A stretch of DNA of 64,000 nucleotides from Mycobacterium sp. OAS707 (GCF_014873705.1 NZ_JADBDS010000002.1:1116001-1180000); one strand, 5' to 3'. Shown: positions 38,512 through 47,795, counted from the stretch's first letter. The notes: generated from the sequence alone by a model not told the origin. A program made the numbers and translations.

Positions 38512-38517
38512 TACGAT
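38512..38517 (+). promoter_or_regulatory. Possible -10 box for the ABC transporter operon
   Basis: TACGAT, but only 5 bases before ATG 38523, shorter than the usual leaderless gap. Weak. Confidence 0.3.
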
Positions 38518-38522
38518 GAGCC

Positions 38523-39605
38523 ATGCCCTCGGGGACCGTCAGCTCGCAGCCGGACGTGAATACAGCTGCCGCCGTTGACGATCCGCAGATCGAGCTGATC
38601 GGCGTCCGCAAGGTGTTCGGCGATGTCACCGCGGTCGAGGGGGCCGACCTGACCGTGGCCGACGGCGAACTGTTCGCCATCCTCGGGCCGTCGGGATCCG
38701 GCAAGACGACGGTGTTGCGGATGATCGCCGGCTTCGAGCCGCCGACCGCCGGGGTGATCAAGCTCGGCGGCGCCGACGTGACCGCGTTGCCCGCCCGCCG
38801 TCGCGACGTGAACACCGTGTTCCAGGAATATGCGCTGTTCCCGCACATGACCGTCGCACAGAACGTCGAGTACGGCCTGAAGGTCAAGGGCGTGCCCAAG
38901 GCCGAGCGCAGGCGTCGCACCGCCGACGCGCTCGAGATGGTGCGCCTGACCGACCACGCGCCGCGCCGCCCTGCCCAGCTCTCGGGTGGCCAGCGGCAAC
39001 GTGTGGCGCTGGCCCGCGCATTGGTCGGGCGGCCCCGGGTGCTGCTGCTCGACGAACCTCTAGGCGCGTTGGATCTCAAGCTGCGCGAGCAGATGCAGAT
39101 CGAACTGAAGGCGATCCAGCGCGAGGTCGGCATCACGTTCGTGATCGTCACCCACGACCAGGACGAGGCGCTGACGCTGTGCGACCGGCTGGCCGTGTTC
39201 AACGAGGGGCGCATCGAGCAGATCGGCAAAGCCCGCGACGTCTACGAGAATCCGGCCAACCGCTTCGTCGCCGATTTCGTCGGCACATCCAACGTGCTCG
39301 ATGGCGCAGCAGCCGAGGCACTGATGGGTCGGCGGGGAATGTTCGTCATTCGGCCCGAACGCATCGGGGTGTTTCGGCCGGGCACCGATCCGGTGCAGGG
39401 CGTGCGCACGGTCGAGGCCATCGTGTCGGAGGTCATCTACGCCGGCCCGACAACACGCATCGCCGCGATCGCCGAGCCCGACGTCACCCTCACCGCGACG
39501 ATCCTCACGGCCAGCACTTGGCTGCCACCCGACCTGCACCACGGAACACCGATCACGTTGGCCTGGCCCGAAAAGGCGGTCCACCAATTGAAATTCGAGG
39601 AGTAG
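38523..39605 (+). CDS. Spermidine/putrescine-type ABC transporter ATPase
   Basis: 360 residues. Walker A LGPSGSGKTT, Q-loop VFQEYALFPHMTV, signature LSGGQRQRVALARAL, Walker B VLLLDEPLGALD and switch His in VIVTHDQDEA are all intact; the C-terminal 90 residues form a TOBE domain with FVIRPERIGVF. PotA-like. It energises uptake through the two permeases encoded downstream. The binding-protein gene starts 2 bp after its stop. No M. tuberculosis gene sits at this position. Confidence 0.9.
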   Translation: MPSGTVSSQPDVNTAAAVDDPQIELIGVRKVFGDVTAVEGADLTVADGELFAILGPSGSGKTTVLRMIAGFEPPTAGVIKLGGADVTALPARRRDVNTVFQEYALFPHMTVAQNVEYGLKVKGVPKAERRRRTADALEMVRLTDHAPRRPAQLSGGQRQRVALARALVGRPRVLLLDEPLGALDLKLREQMQIELKAIQREVGITFVIVTHDQDEALTLCDRLAVFNEGRIEQIGKARDVYENPANRFVADFVGTSNVLDGAAAEALMGRRGMFVIRPERIGVFRPGTDPVQGVRTVEAIVSEVIYAGPTTRIAAIAEPDVTLTATILTASTWLPPDLHHGTPITLAWPEKAVHQLKFEE

Positions 39606-39607
39606 CC

Positions 39608-40810
39608 ATGAGATCCACGCCTGTGCGAATCGGTTTTGCCCTGATCGCCAGTGCTGCCCTTGTCCTGTCGTTCACCGCATGCTCCAAGTCGGAACAGTCG
39701 TCAGGAGGCAACGGCCAGTCACCGCCGAAGATGGAACCGCTTTCGGCGGTCGGCAACGGCGAAGGTCAGCTGAACCTCATCGCGTGGGCCGGCTACGCCG
39801 AGAACGGTTCCAACGACAAGACTGTCGACTGGGTGACGCCGTTCGAGCAGCAGACCGGCTGCAAGGTCAACGTGAAAATCGGCAACACGTCCGACGAGAT
39901 GGTGCAGTTGATGCGCAGCGGCCAGTACGACGGCGTGTCCGCTTCCGGTGATGCCACACTGCGGCTGATCTATGCCGGTGACGTCGCGCCCGTCAACACC
40001 GACCTGGTGAGTAACTACGCGACGATTTCGTCGTTCCTCAAAGACAAGTCGTGGAATTCGGTGAACGGCCAGATGTACGGGATTCCGCACGGCTGGGGCG
40101 CCAACCTGCTGATGTACAACATCGACGTGGTGCGCGATGCGCCGAACTCGTGGGCGGCCGTTTTCGACGACGCGGGCAAGTACAAGGGCAAGGTGACGGC
40201 GTATGACTCCCCCATCTACATCGCCGACGCCGCGCTGTATCTGTCCAAGACCAAGCCGGATCTCGGCATCAAGGACCCATACTCGTTGACACCCGAACAG
40301 CTCGACGCCGCAGTCGATTTGCTCAAGAAGCAGCGCGAGAACGTCGTCGAGTACTGGTCGGATTACACCAAAGAGGTGCAGGCGTTCGAGTCGGGAACTT
40401 CGGTGATCGGAACCACCTGGCAGGTGATCGCCAACACGATCGGCACCGACAACAAGGTTCAGGTCAACACGGTGCTGCCGAAGGAGGGTGCCACCGGCTG
40501 GTCGGACACCTGGATGCTCTCGTCGAAGGCCGCACATCCCAACTGCATGTACAAGTGGATGAACTGGATCACCTCGCCGGAGGTCAACGCTCAGGTCGCC
40601 GAGTACTTCGGCGAGGCACCCGCGCAGTCGAAGGCCTGTGAACACACCTCGCAGAAGGACTTCTGCGACATCTACCACGCGACGGATGAGAAGTTCGCCT
40701 CCGAGATCCACTACTGGACGACGCCGCAGAAGCAGTGCGTCGACGGCAGCGGCGACAACTGCACGGCCTACAACGAGTGGGTCGACAAGTGGCAACAGAT
40801 CAAGGGCTGA
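39608..40810 (+). CDS. Extracellular polyamine-type substrate-binding lipoprotein
   Basis: 400 residues from ATG 39608; GAGGAG overlaps the ATPase stop, giving translational coupling. Lipoprotein signal with LSFTAC. The mature part is a PotD/PotF-like periplasmic binding fold: LNLIAWAGYAENG, TPFEQQTGCKVN, MYGIPHGWGANLLMYN. The C-terminal insert with paired cysteines (KACEHTSQKDFCD, KQCVDGSGDNC) is unusual for PotD and suggests extracytoplasmic disulfides. Ligand may be a polyamine or another small cationic compound. Confidence 0.88.
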   Translation: MRSTPVRIGFALIASAALVLSFTACSKSEQSSGGNGQSPPKMEPLSAVGNGEGQLNLIAWAGYAENGSNDKTVDWVTPFEQQTGCKVNVKIGNTSDEMVQLMRSGQYDGVSASGDATLRLIYAGDVAPVNTDLVSNYATISSFLKDKSWNSVNGQMYGIPHGWGANLLMYNIDVVRDAPNSWAAVFDDAGKYKGKVTAYDSPIYIADAALYLSKTKPDLGIKDPYSLTPEQLDAAVDLLKKQRENVVEYWSDYTKEVQAFESGTSVIGTTWQVIANTIGTDNKVQVNTVLPKEGATGWSDTWMLSSKAAHPNCMYKWMNWITSPEVNAQVAEYFGEAPAQSKACEHTSQKDFCDIYHATDEKFASEIHYWTTPQKQCVDGSGDNCTAYNEWVDKWQQIKG

Positions 40811-40842
40811 CGCAGCGCGCCGAGGGGCGACCGATCGCTTCA

Positions 40843-41670
40843 GTGTCTGTGGGCCGCCGGGTCACCCTGGCGTTCCTGCTGGCGCCGCCGATGGCGTGGC
40901 TGGTCGTCGCCTATCTGGGTTCGCTTGCGGTGCTGCTGGTTTCGGCGTTCTGGACCACCAACAGTTTCACCGGTGCGGTGGTGCGCACCTTCACCACCGA
41001 CAACGTGGCGCGGGTGGCGACGGAGGAGGTGTTCCGCACAGCAACCGTCCGTACCCTGCTGATCGCCCTGACCGTGACAGTCATCTGCGCGATCCTCGCG
41101 GTGCCGTTGGCGTTGTACATGGCGAAGGTGGCCTCACCGCGGGTGCGACTGGCCTTGGTGGTGGCGGTGACCACGCCCCTGTGGGCGAGCTATCTGGTCA
41201 AGGCCTACGCCTGGCGGATGTTGTTCTCACCGGAGGGGCCGATGGCGTGGTCGACGGGGTACACCCCGGGCTACGGGCTGGCGGCGACGATCGTCACGCT
41301 GACGTATTTGTGGTTGCCCTACATGGTGATTCCGGTCTTTGCGGCGTTCGAACGCGTTCCGGATTCGCTCATCGACGCCAGTTCGGACCTGGGGGCCTCG
41401 GATTCGGCGACGCTGCGGATGGTGGTCGCACCGATGGTGTTTCCCGGTATCGCGGCCGGTTCGATCTTCACGTTCTCACTGTCGATGGGCGACTACATCG
41501 CCGTGACGATCGTCGGCGGTAAGACCCAGATGCTTGGCAACATCATCTACGGCCAGCTCGTGACCGCCAACAATCAACCCCTGGCCGCCGCGCTGTCGAT
41601 CATCCCGCTCGTCGCGATAGTCGGCTATCTGTTGGCTATGCGGCGCACCGGCGCGCTGGAGAATGTGTGA
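40843..41670 (+). CDS. ABC transporter permease, PotB-like
   Basis: 275 residues if GTG 40843 is used; GTG 40849 is also possible and the ribosome site (GAGGGG) is rather distant, so the exact start is uncertain. Six transmembrane helices and the cytoplasmic EAA-type loop FERVPDSLIDASSDLGASDS that contacts the ATPase. One of a permease pair in the importer. Confidence 0.88.
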   Translation: MSVGRRVTLAFLLAPPMAWLVVAYLGSLAVLLVSAFWTTNSFTGAVVRTFTTDNVARVATEEVFRTATVRTLLIALTVTVICAILAVPLALYMAKVASPRVRLALVVAVTTPLWASYLVKAYAWRMLFSPEGPMAWSTGYTPGYGLAATIVTLTYLWLPYMVIPVFAAFERVPDSLIDASSDLGASDSATLRMVVAPMVFPGIAAGSIFTFSLSMGDYIAVTIVGGKTQMLGNIIYGQLVTANNQPLAAALSIIPLVAIVGYLLAMRRTGALENV

Positions 41671-42470
41671 TGCTGTCGGCAGGCGCGCGCAGGGCGGTAC
41701 GGGTATGGGTGGCCTTCGTGCTGGTATTCCTTTATGCGCCACTGCTTTTGGTTGTCATCAACGCGTTCAACTCCTCGCGGACGTTCGCGTTCCCGCCCAG
41801 CGGCTTCACGTTGCGGTGGTGGGCCGACGCGGCCAACAGCCAGGGCATGTGGAAGTCGCTGGCCAACTCGGTGGTGGTCGGCCTGGGCGCGACGGCGATC
41901 GCCCTTGTGCTGGGCACGATGGCCGCCTTCGCAGTCCAGCGCTACACGTTCTTCGGCCGCAATGTGGTGAGTTTCCTTGTCGTCCTGCCCATTACGCTAC
42001 CGGGCATCGTCACCGGCATCGCGCTCAACGCGACGTTCACCTCGGCGCTTGGCGTGACGCTCGGGCTTGCGACGGTGATCATCGGCCATGCCACGTTCTG
42101 CGTCGTGATTGTCTTCAACAACACTCAGGCCCGGCTGCGACGGCTGGGCACCAATCTCGACGACGCATCGGCCGACCTTGGCGCGTCACCGTGGCAGACG
42201 TTTCGGTACGTGACATTCCCGATGATGCGCGGCGCGCTGGTGGCCGGCGCCATCTTGGCGTTCGCGCTGTCGTTCGACGAGATCGTCGTCACCACATTCA
42301 CCGCGGGGCCGACGGTGCAGACGCTGCCGATCTGGATCTTCGGAAACCTGTTCCGCCCCAACCAGGCTCCGGTGATCAACGTCGTCGCCGCGGCGTTGAC
42401 GGTCGTCGCGATCATCCCGGTGTGGCTCGCGCAGCGCTTCGGTGGCGATCCGGCCACCACCCGGGTGTAG
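41670..42470 (+). CDS. ABC transporter permease, PotC-like
   Basis: 266 residues from ATG 41670, which overlaps the previous stop (TGATG); GTG 41667 is the alternative. Six transmembrane helices with the EAA loop in LRRLGTNLDDASADLGASPW and the typical FALSFDEIVVTTF segment. Last gene of the importer. It converges with the MerR gene 6 bp away; a small GTAGC/GCTAC hairpin spans the two stop codons. Confidence 0.88.
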   Translation: MLSAGARRAVRVWVAFVLVFLYAPLLLVVINAFNSSRTFAFPPSGFTLRWWADAANSQGMWKSLANSVVVGLGATAIALVLGTMAAFAVQRYTFFGRNVVSFLVVLPITLPGIVTGIALNATFTSALGVTLGLATVIIGHATFCVVIVFNNTQARLRRLGTNLDDASADLGASPWQTFRYVTFPMMRGALVAGAILAFALSFDEIVVTTFTAGPTVQTLPIWIFGNLFRPNQAPVINVVAAALTVVAIIPVWLAQRFGGDPATTRV

Positions 42471-42476
42471 CGATTG

Positions 42477-43229
42477 CTACCGCTTCGATTCGGGGTCTCC
42501 GTGCAGCAGAATGCCTGCGGTGAACTCCGAAACGGCGCTGGCCATCTGTCGGCGGATGGCATCATCGAGGTGGGCGGCGATCACTCGATTACCCAGATCG
42601 CGGTAATCCAGCACGATCCGACTCAGCTCCGCCATCTCCGCGGGTTTGGGCACGTGGTTGGGCCCGAACCGCGCCGAGTACAACTCCTCTATCGCCCGCA
42701 CGAAGTCGGCGGCCAAGTTGTCGGTTGAGTCCCGGGTCGACTCGTACACCCGCAGGATCGCTCGCGCGTACAGCATCGGATCGCGACTGCGCGCCACGAT
42801 GGCGGCCAGCACCGCATCCTTCAGCACCACCTCACCGTCGGTGGTTTCGGCCAAGCCGTAGTCGATCAGTTTGCGCGCATCGTCGCTACGGGCGTCGATG
42901 CGGACGGCAGCTGTCTTCGCCGGTGCCGGCTGCTCCTCGGCAGTCTCGTCGGACCGTGGACCCAGAATCGCCCGCTGGATGCCGAGGATGTCGGCCAGAT
43001 CGGCGCCCTGGCGCATGCTCGCGAAGAACTCCGAGATGTGGGCGGAGTTGAAGCCACGGCGCAGCAACTGGTTGATCGTCTTCAGCTGAGACAGGTGATA
43101 GTCGTCGTAGTACGCCGAGCGCCCGACCCGACGCGGCGGGTCCAGTAGCCCGCGCTCCCGGTACGCGCGGATGTTGCGCGCCGTGACCCCCGAGATCCGC
43201 GCCAAGTCGTCCAGTCGGTACTCAGCCAA
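42477..43229 (-). CDS. MerR-family transcriptional regulator
   Basis: 250 residues if started at TTG 43229, giving the family-typical AEYRLDDLARISG start; GTG 43274 or ATG 43289 would add 15-20 poorly conserved residues. Winged helix-turn-helix: LDDLARISGVTARNIRAYRE then GLLDPPRRVGRSAYYDDYHL. The long C-terminal region (about 170 residues, no cysteine cluster) is effector-binding of unknown type. It may control the MFS gene upstream or the convergent importer. Confidence 0.82.
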   Translation of the reverse strand: MAEYRLDDLARISGVTARNIRAYRERGLLDPPRRVGRSAYYDDYHLSQLKTINQLLRRGFNSAHISEFFASMRQGADLADILGIQRAILGPRSDETAEEQPAPAKTAAVRIDARSDDARKLIDYGLAETTDGEVVLKDAVLAAIVARSRDPMLYARAILRVYESTRDSTDNLAADFVRAIEELYSARFGPNHVPKPAEMAELSRIVLDYRDLGNRVIAAHLDDAIRRQMASAVSEFTAGILLHGDPESKR

Positions 43230-43587
43230 CGTCGCGCACCCTGACCCGGTCCAAGGCGCGTTTCGGCTTTGCACCGCGCCAACGCACATGACCACTCTAG
43301 CCGTCGGGACTGGTTTGCGAGCGAAGTCTGAATCCCCCGCCGAGATATTTGCTAGGTATTCGAGGTACACGTGCTCAACTGCGGCAATGACGATGGCGCG
43401 GGTCGGACGCCGACGAGTTGGTGCAACTTCAGCCAACTCGTTTCCCATCGCAACCGGGCACGTCGCCGGTGTTGCGGTGAGTGATTTCACGCGTCATGAA
43501 TTGGCGTCAGCGCCGCCCGCTGGAACATGATGGACGCGCATCGCGTTGTTGAGCGAAGACAAAGTTCCCTGCTGAGAAAGGTTCGGT
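43230..43587. promoter_or_regulatory. Divergent intergenic region, MerR gene to MFS gene (358 bp)
   Basis: No small gene seen. It contains an inverted repeat CGAGTTGG (43414-43421) and CCAACTCG (43433-43440), perfect 8-bp arms with an 11-bp spacer, and a CRP-like core GTGA-N6-TCAC at 43477-43490. A TAGAGT box on the minus strand near 43294-43299 could be the MerR promoter. Confidence 0.4.
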
Positions 43588-44859
43588 GTGCGTCCCTGGA
43601 TCGTCTGGGCCACCGGACTGCTCGCTTATATCGTCGCCGTCCTCGACAGGACCACCCTCGGCGTTTCGGGGTTGGCGGCCGCCGACCGCTTCAACGCCAG
43701 CCCGAGCGTGCTGTCGACGTTCGTGGTCCTTCAGGTCGTGGTGTACGCGGCCGCGCAGGTGCCCGCGGGGCTGCTGCTCGACCGATTCGGTTCCAAGGCG
43801 CTGATCCTGTCCGGCGCGGCCGTGATGGCGACGGGCCAACTCGTACTCGCATTCACCGAATCCCTCCCGCTTGCCGTCGCGGCGCGAGCATTGCTCGGTC
43901 TCGGTGACGCGGTGACGTTCATCTCCGTGCTGCGGTTGGTGCCGCACTGGTTCTCTGCCGAACGCGTTCCCCTGGTGACGCAGCTGACGGGCATCTGCGG
44001 TCAGCTGGGCCAGGTGCTTTCGGCCGTTCCATTTTTCGCAGTGCTTGCCGGCGCCGGTTGGACCACCGCCTACGTTTCGGTCGCAGCCGTCGGTGTGTTG
44101 TCGATGGCCCTGACGCTCGGGCTGGTCAAGAACACCCCGACCGGTCCAGTCACGCCGGTGCACGGTTCGTCGGTCATCCAGACGCTGGTGAGCGTCAAGA
44201 CGGTGTGGCTGCGGCCGGGCACGCGGCTCGGCTTTTTCACCCATATGGGCACGCAATTCTCCGTGACGGCCTTCACCTTGATGTGGGGCGTTCCGTATCT
44301 CACCGAGGCTCAAGGACTTTCGACGAGCGCGGCGGGCGCCCTGCTGACCATCTCCGTGGTCGCCGCCATCTCATCGGGTGTCGTCATCGGGATCTTCACC
44401 GGCCGGTTGCCGCATCGGAGGTCACGGATGGTGCTCGGCATCATCGCCGCCAACGCAGTGGCGTGGACGGTGGTGCTCGCACTGCCGGGCCGCTCCCCGC
44501 TGTGGCTGCTCGTCGCGCTCATCGTCGTCATCTCGGTCGGTGGTCCTGGCTCGATGGTCGGCTTCGACTTCGCGCGCACGTTCAACCCGAGTGCGACGCT
44601 CGGCACCGCACAGGGCATGGTCAACATGGGCGGCTTCGTCGCGTCTCTGTTGGTGATGCAGGCAATGGGACTGATCCTCGATGCCACAGGCGACTTCTCG
44701 CTCGGCTCGTTCCGGCTCGCCTGGACAGTGCAGTACGCGATCTGGGGCCTCGCAGTGGTCGGCATCCTGATCACCCGCCGCAAGGCACGGCGACTGATGC
44801 GCATCGAGGAAGAAGCGATGCTGCTGGAGAGCTTGGACGCGGCGCCCGCGGTGCGCTGA
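43588..44859 (+). CDS. MFS transporter
   Basis: 423 residues from GTG 43588, with GAGAAAGG 6 bases upstream. Twelve predicted helices; the signature loop appears as GLLLDRFGSKALI, and the opening DRTTLGVSGLAAADRF resembles the nitrate/sialate/oxalate-formate style of MFS carriers. Substrate unknown. Divergent from the MerR regulator, which may control it. Confidence 0.85.
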   Translation: MRPWIVWATGLLAYIVAVLDRTTLGVSGLAAADRFNASPSVLSTFVVLQVVVYAAAQVPAGLLLDRFGSKALILSGAAVMATGQLVLAFTESLPLAVAARALLGLGDAVTFISVLRLVPHWFSAERVPLVTQLTGICGQLGQVLSAVPFFAVLAGAGWTTAYVSVAAVGVLSMALTLGLVKNTPTGPVTPVHGSSVIQTLVSVKTVWLRPGTRLGFFTHMGTQFSVTAFTLMWGVPYLTEAQGLSTSAAGALLTISVVAAISSGVVIGIFTGRLPHRRSRMVLGIIAANAVAWTVVLALPGRSPLWLLVALIVVISVGGPGSMVGFDFARTFNPSATLGTAQGMVNMGGFVASLLVMQAMGLILDATGDFSLGSFRLAWTVQYAIWGLAVVGILITRRKARRLMRIEEEAMLLESLDAAPAVR

Positions 44860-44862
44860 CCG

Positions 44863-45282
44863 CTAGCGGTTGCGGGCGGTCGAACGCCTGTTGGCCTTCT
44901 TGATCGCCGAAACCAGTTCGTCCTTGCTCATCTTCGAACGACCCGAGATGTCAAGCCTGCGTGCGACTTCCGTCAGGTGCTTCTTCGAGGCGTTGGCGTC
45001 CACACCCTCGGCGGATTTGCCGCTCGGATTGGGGCCGCCACTGCGTGCGCGGGAATCCGACGGCCCCTTCTTCGATTTCGGCTCCCAGTGGTCACCGACC
45101 TTTTCAAAGCTGTGCTTCAACGCGTCGTAGGCGACCCGGTGCGCCCGCTCGCCTTCGCCGTACTCCTTCACCGCGTTGTCGTGCACCTTTGCGAAGGTGC
45201 GCTGTGCCTTGGCAGGCGACTTCTGCAACGTGCTCGGCAGCTCACTCTTGCGAGCCGAACCGCTCTTCGTTGTCTTAGGCAT
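44863..45282 (-). CDS. ChaB-like protein with Rho-N (SAP-like) domain
   Basis: 139 residues from ATG 45282 (GAGGAGC upstream). The N-terminal half matches ChaB: LPSTLQKSPAKAQRTFAKVH then DNAVKEYGEGERAHRVAY. The C-terminal 40 residues (KKHLTEVARRLDISGRSKM then SKDELVSAIKKANRR) form a Rho N-terminal/SAP-like helix-extension-helix, suggesting nucleic-acid binding. Very basic, lysine-rich overall. Found in actinobacteria near stress genes; function unproven. Confidence 0.82.
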   Translation of the reverse strand: MPKTTKSGSARKSELPSTLQKSPAKAQRTFAKVHDNAVKEYGEGERAHRVAYDALKHSFEKVGDHWEPKSKKGPSDSRARSGGPNPSGKSAEGVDANASKKHLTEVARRLDISGRSKMSKDELVSAIKKANRRSTARNR

Positions 45283-45421
45283 CGGTAGTGCTCCTCGAGA
45301 ACTGAGACGATGGCGCCGCAGAGGTGGCGTCGGCTGCACGTGTGCCGGCTTCTTGACGCTCCGCGCACCCGGTGCGCAACCCCATACGGCCCACAGAGGG
45401 CGTTACCCGAAGGCCGTGGGG

Positions 45422-46684
45422 CTAAACGCCTGACAGGCTCCTCGCGATGGCCTGCGCGGCGTGCCGATGGCCGAGCGTTTCGTACCCAACCACGCTCACC
45501 ATCGGGGCCAGCGTGACGACCAGCAGGCAGTTCGCCATCGAGATACCTGCGGCGGCCAGCCAGACCGCGGCGCCAAGCACCACGGCTGTCAACGCGATGA
45601 GCAGCAGATGGAACATGTCCATCGTCCGCACTAACCACGCGTAAAGGACGTAGACCGAGACGACGTATCCGCCGACCGGCACGGCCACGGCCAACACCGT
45701 CTCCACCGAACCGAGCTTCGAGTGGCCCTCGATGTAGAAAGCGGCGACATGTAGCCCCGCCCCGGTCGCCACGATCGCCCCGAACGGCAGGATGTGGAAG
45801 TAGCCGAAGAAGAACGACCGCTCGGGATGAGCGTGCAACAGATCGGCCTGCGGCACCACGAAATACGTCCACCACATCCCGAATGTCAACCCGATCCCTG
45901 CGACGGCCACGAAGATCGCGTCATACGACCACCCCTGCGTGCCGACGGCCGCGGACACCGATGCAACCGTGCCCACCACGCCCTCACCCAGGGCGATGAT
46001 CGTCAACAGGCTGTATCGCTCCGTGATGTGATGCGCGTGCCACGGCGTGCCGCCCATCCGCTTCTCGGCCAGGACCGGGCCCAGCAATTCGATCCCGATC
46101 AGCACCACCACGAAGACGAACGTCATCGGCACCGAGGTGTGCAAGAAGATGGTGGTGGCCCAGCCGATCTGGGCGACGGTGACCGCGCTCGCGTAGGTCA
46201 AGCAGGCCGAACGTCTACCCGGGTCCTGCTTCGCAGCGCGTAACCACTGTCCCACCAACGAGATTCGCATGACGACGTAACCCGCCACCATGACCCCGTT
46301 GTCGACGTGGCCGCCGTGTTCGATCGACGCGAACATCTGCGGCAAGCCCAGCGCAAGGATGACCACCCCGACCATCTGCAACATGGTCATCACGCGGTAG
46401 ATCCAGTCGTCGGTGTCGTACGCCGACGCGAACCAGGCGAAGTTGATCCACGCCCAGCAGACCGCGAACGTCGCGAACGAGAAGCCGAGCAGCCCAGCGC
46501 CGACGTGGTTCTCGAACATCAGGTGGGCGAACTCGTTCGCGGCGATGCCGAACGCGACGACGAACGTCAGGTCGAACAGCAGCTCCAGTGGTGTGGCCAC
46601 CCGGTGTTCCTCATGCGGATCGCGACCCGTCATCGGCCGAATGCGATGCGCGGCCACTGGGCGCTGCGGTGAGGCCTCGGTCAT
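45422..46684 (-). CDS. LtrA-like (low temperature requirement A) membrane protein
   Basis: 420 residues from ATG 46684 (AAAGGA upstream); the much longer open reading to 47272 runs through the divergent epimerase gene and is rejected. LtrA-family start EEHRVATPLELLFDLTFVVA, at least ten transmembrane helices, and the conserved ITERYSLLTIIALGEGVVG in the middle. Integral membrane protein; role unknown. Divergent from the epimerase with 33 bp between starts. Confidence 0.85.
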   Translation of the reverse strand: MTEASPQRPVAAHRIRPMTGRDPHEEHRVATPLELLFDLTFVVAFGIAANEFAHLMFENHVGAGLLGFSFATFAVCWAWINFAWFASAYDTDDWIYRVMTMLQMVGVVILALGLPQMFASIEHGGHVDNGVMVAGYVVMRISLVGQWLRAAKQDPGRRSACLTYASAVTVAQIGWATTIFLHTSVPMTFVFVVVLIGIELLGPVLAEKRMGGTPWHAHHITERYSLLTIIALGEGVVGTVASVSAAVGTQGWSYDAIFVAVAGIGLTFGMWWTYFVVPQADLLHAHPERSFFFGYFHILPFGAIVATGAGLHVAAFYIEGHSKLGSVETVLAVAVPVGGYVVSVYVLYAWLVRTMDMFHLLLIALTAVVLGAAVWLAAAGISMANCLLVVTLAPMVSVVGYETLGHRHAAQAIARSLSGV

Positions 46685-46704
46685 TGTTTGCGTCCTTTCA
46701 CCGC

Positions 46705-46710
46705 TACATT
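46705..46710 (+). promoter_or_regulatory. -10 box for leaderless epimerase gene
   Basis: TACATT followed by 7 bases and ATG 46718. Confidence 0.55.
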
Positions 46711-46717
46711 TCACCCC

Positions 46718-47725
46718 ATGGCGGGCGCGAAGAAGTTGGTGATGGGCGCGAGCGGGTTCCTCGGCTCGCATGTCACCAGGCAGTTGGTTGAACGCGGCGA
46801 CGACGTGCGGGTCATCCTGCGCCGGACGAGCTCGACGAAGGCCATCGACGACCTCGACGTCGAGCGACACTACGGCGACATCTTCGATGACGATGCCGTG
46901 CGCGCCGCGATGGCCGGTTGCGACGACGTCTTCTATTGCGTCGTCGACACCCGTGCCTGGCTGCGCGACCCCACACCACTGTTCCGCACCAATGTCGACG
47001 GCCTGCGCCACGTGCTCGACGTCGCGGTGGAAGCCGATCTCCACCGGTTCGTGTTCACCAGCACGATCGGCACCATCGGTATCCCCGCGGAGAACCGCCT
47101 TGCGACCGAAGAGGACCAAATGAACTGGGCCGACAAGGGTGGCGGATACATCCAGTCCCGGGTTCAGGCCGAAAACCTCGTGCTGCAATACGCCAGGGAG
47201 CGCGGATTGCCGGCCGTTGCTCTGTGCGTCGCCAACACCTACGGCCCGCGCGACTGGCAGCCGACGCCACACGGCGGGCTGCTCGCCGCGACGGCAGCAG
47301 GCCGAAATCCCGTGTACGTCAGGGACGCATCCACCGAGGTAGTCGGCATCGAAGATGCCGCGACCGCGCTACTGCTCGCCGCCGAGAAGGGCCGAAATGG
47401 TGAGCGCTACATCATTTCCGAGCGCTACATGGCCATCCGGGAGCTGTTTGACACGGCCGCAGACGCGGGCGGTGTGAAGCGGCCGTGGCTGGGGATCCCG
47501 CTGTGGGCGCTGTATCTGCTCGGGCACGCCGGCGATGTCGCAGGCCGGCTGTTGAACCGCGATACGCCGGTCACGAGCGTCAGCGCCAGGCTATCGCACA
47601 TGCTGCCCGCGATGGACCACAGCAAGGCCGAGCGCGAACTGGGGTGGCAGCCCGCCCCGATCCACGAGTCCATCCGCCGTGCAGCGGTGTTCTTTGCAGA
47701 AAACGCCGAAAACCAGCGCCGATAA
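46718..47725 (+). CDS. NAD-dependent epimerase/dehydratase (extended SDR)
   Basis: 335 residues. N-terminal NAD-binding loop VMGASGFLGSHVT, then STIGTIG as the catalytic Ser/Thr region and GGYIQSRVQAENL at the active-site Tyr. The usual YxxxK is YxxxR here, a change that may lower proton transfer or reflect a subgroup. C-terminal YLLGHAGDVAGRLL hydrophobic stretch is seen in mycobacterial dihydroflavonol-reductase/3-beta-HSD-like members. Substrate unknown. Leaderless start. Confidence 0.85.
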   Translation: MAGAKKLVMGASGFLGSHVTRQLVERGDDVRVILRRTSSTKAIDDLDVERHYGDIFDDDAVRAAMAGCDDVFYCVVDTRAWLRDPTPLFRTNVDGLRHVLDVAVEADLHRFVFTSTIGTIGIPAENRLATEEDQMNWADKGGGYIQSRVQAENLVLQYARERGLPAVALCVANTYGPRDWQPTPHGGLLAATAAGRNPVYVRDASTEVVGIEDAATALLLAAEKGRNGERYIISERYMAIRELFDTAADAGGVKRPWLGIPLWALYLLGHAGDVAGRLLNRDTPVTSVSARLSHMLPAMDHSKAERELGWQPAPIHESIRRAAVFFAENAENQRR

Positions 47726-47738
47726 CTACGCGGGCGGC

Positions 47739-47764
47739 AAAAACAGGTAGTCGACTACGCATGC
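47739..47764 (+). repeat. 26-bp element, copy 1 (before the SARP-like gene)
   Basis: AAAAACAGGTA, 5 variable bases, CTACGC, one variable base, TGC. It matches copy 2 (48283-48308) at 21 of 26 positions with identical spacing. Its core GTAGTCGACTAC is a perfect 12-bp palindrome. Read in one frame both copies give KQVxxYAC. Confidence 0.6.
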
Positions 47765-47795
47765 CTTCCTCGGGCCTCGGATCGACGATCAACGG

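Noticed and set aside
40843..40851. Calling a definite start for the PotB-like permease
   Set aside because: Two GTG codons fit and the ribosome site is distant, so the start is given as uncertain instead of fixed.
44859..44870. Palindrome ACCGCTAGCGGT at the MFS/ChaB convergent ends
   Set aside because: Only 12 bp without a loop and overlapping a stop codon; too small to call a terminator or operator.
46685..47272. N-terminal extension of the LtrA-like gene
   Set aside because: The open frame continues but runs antisense through the epimerase; the LtrA family starts at the ATG with a ribosome site at 46684.
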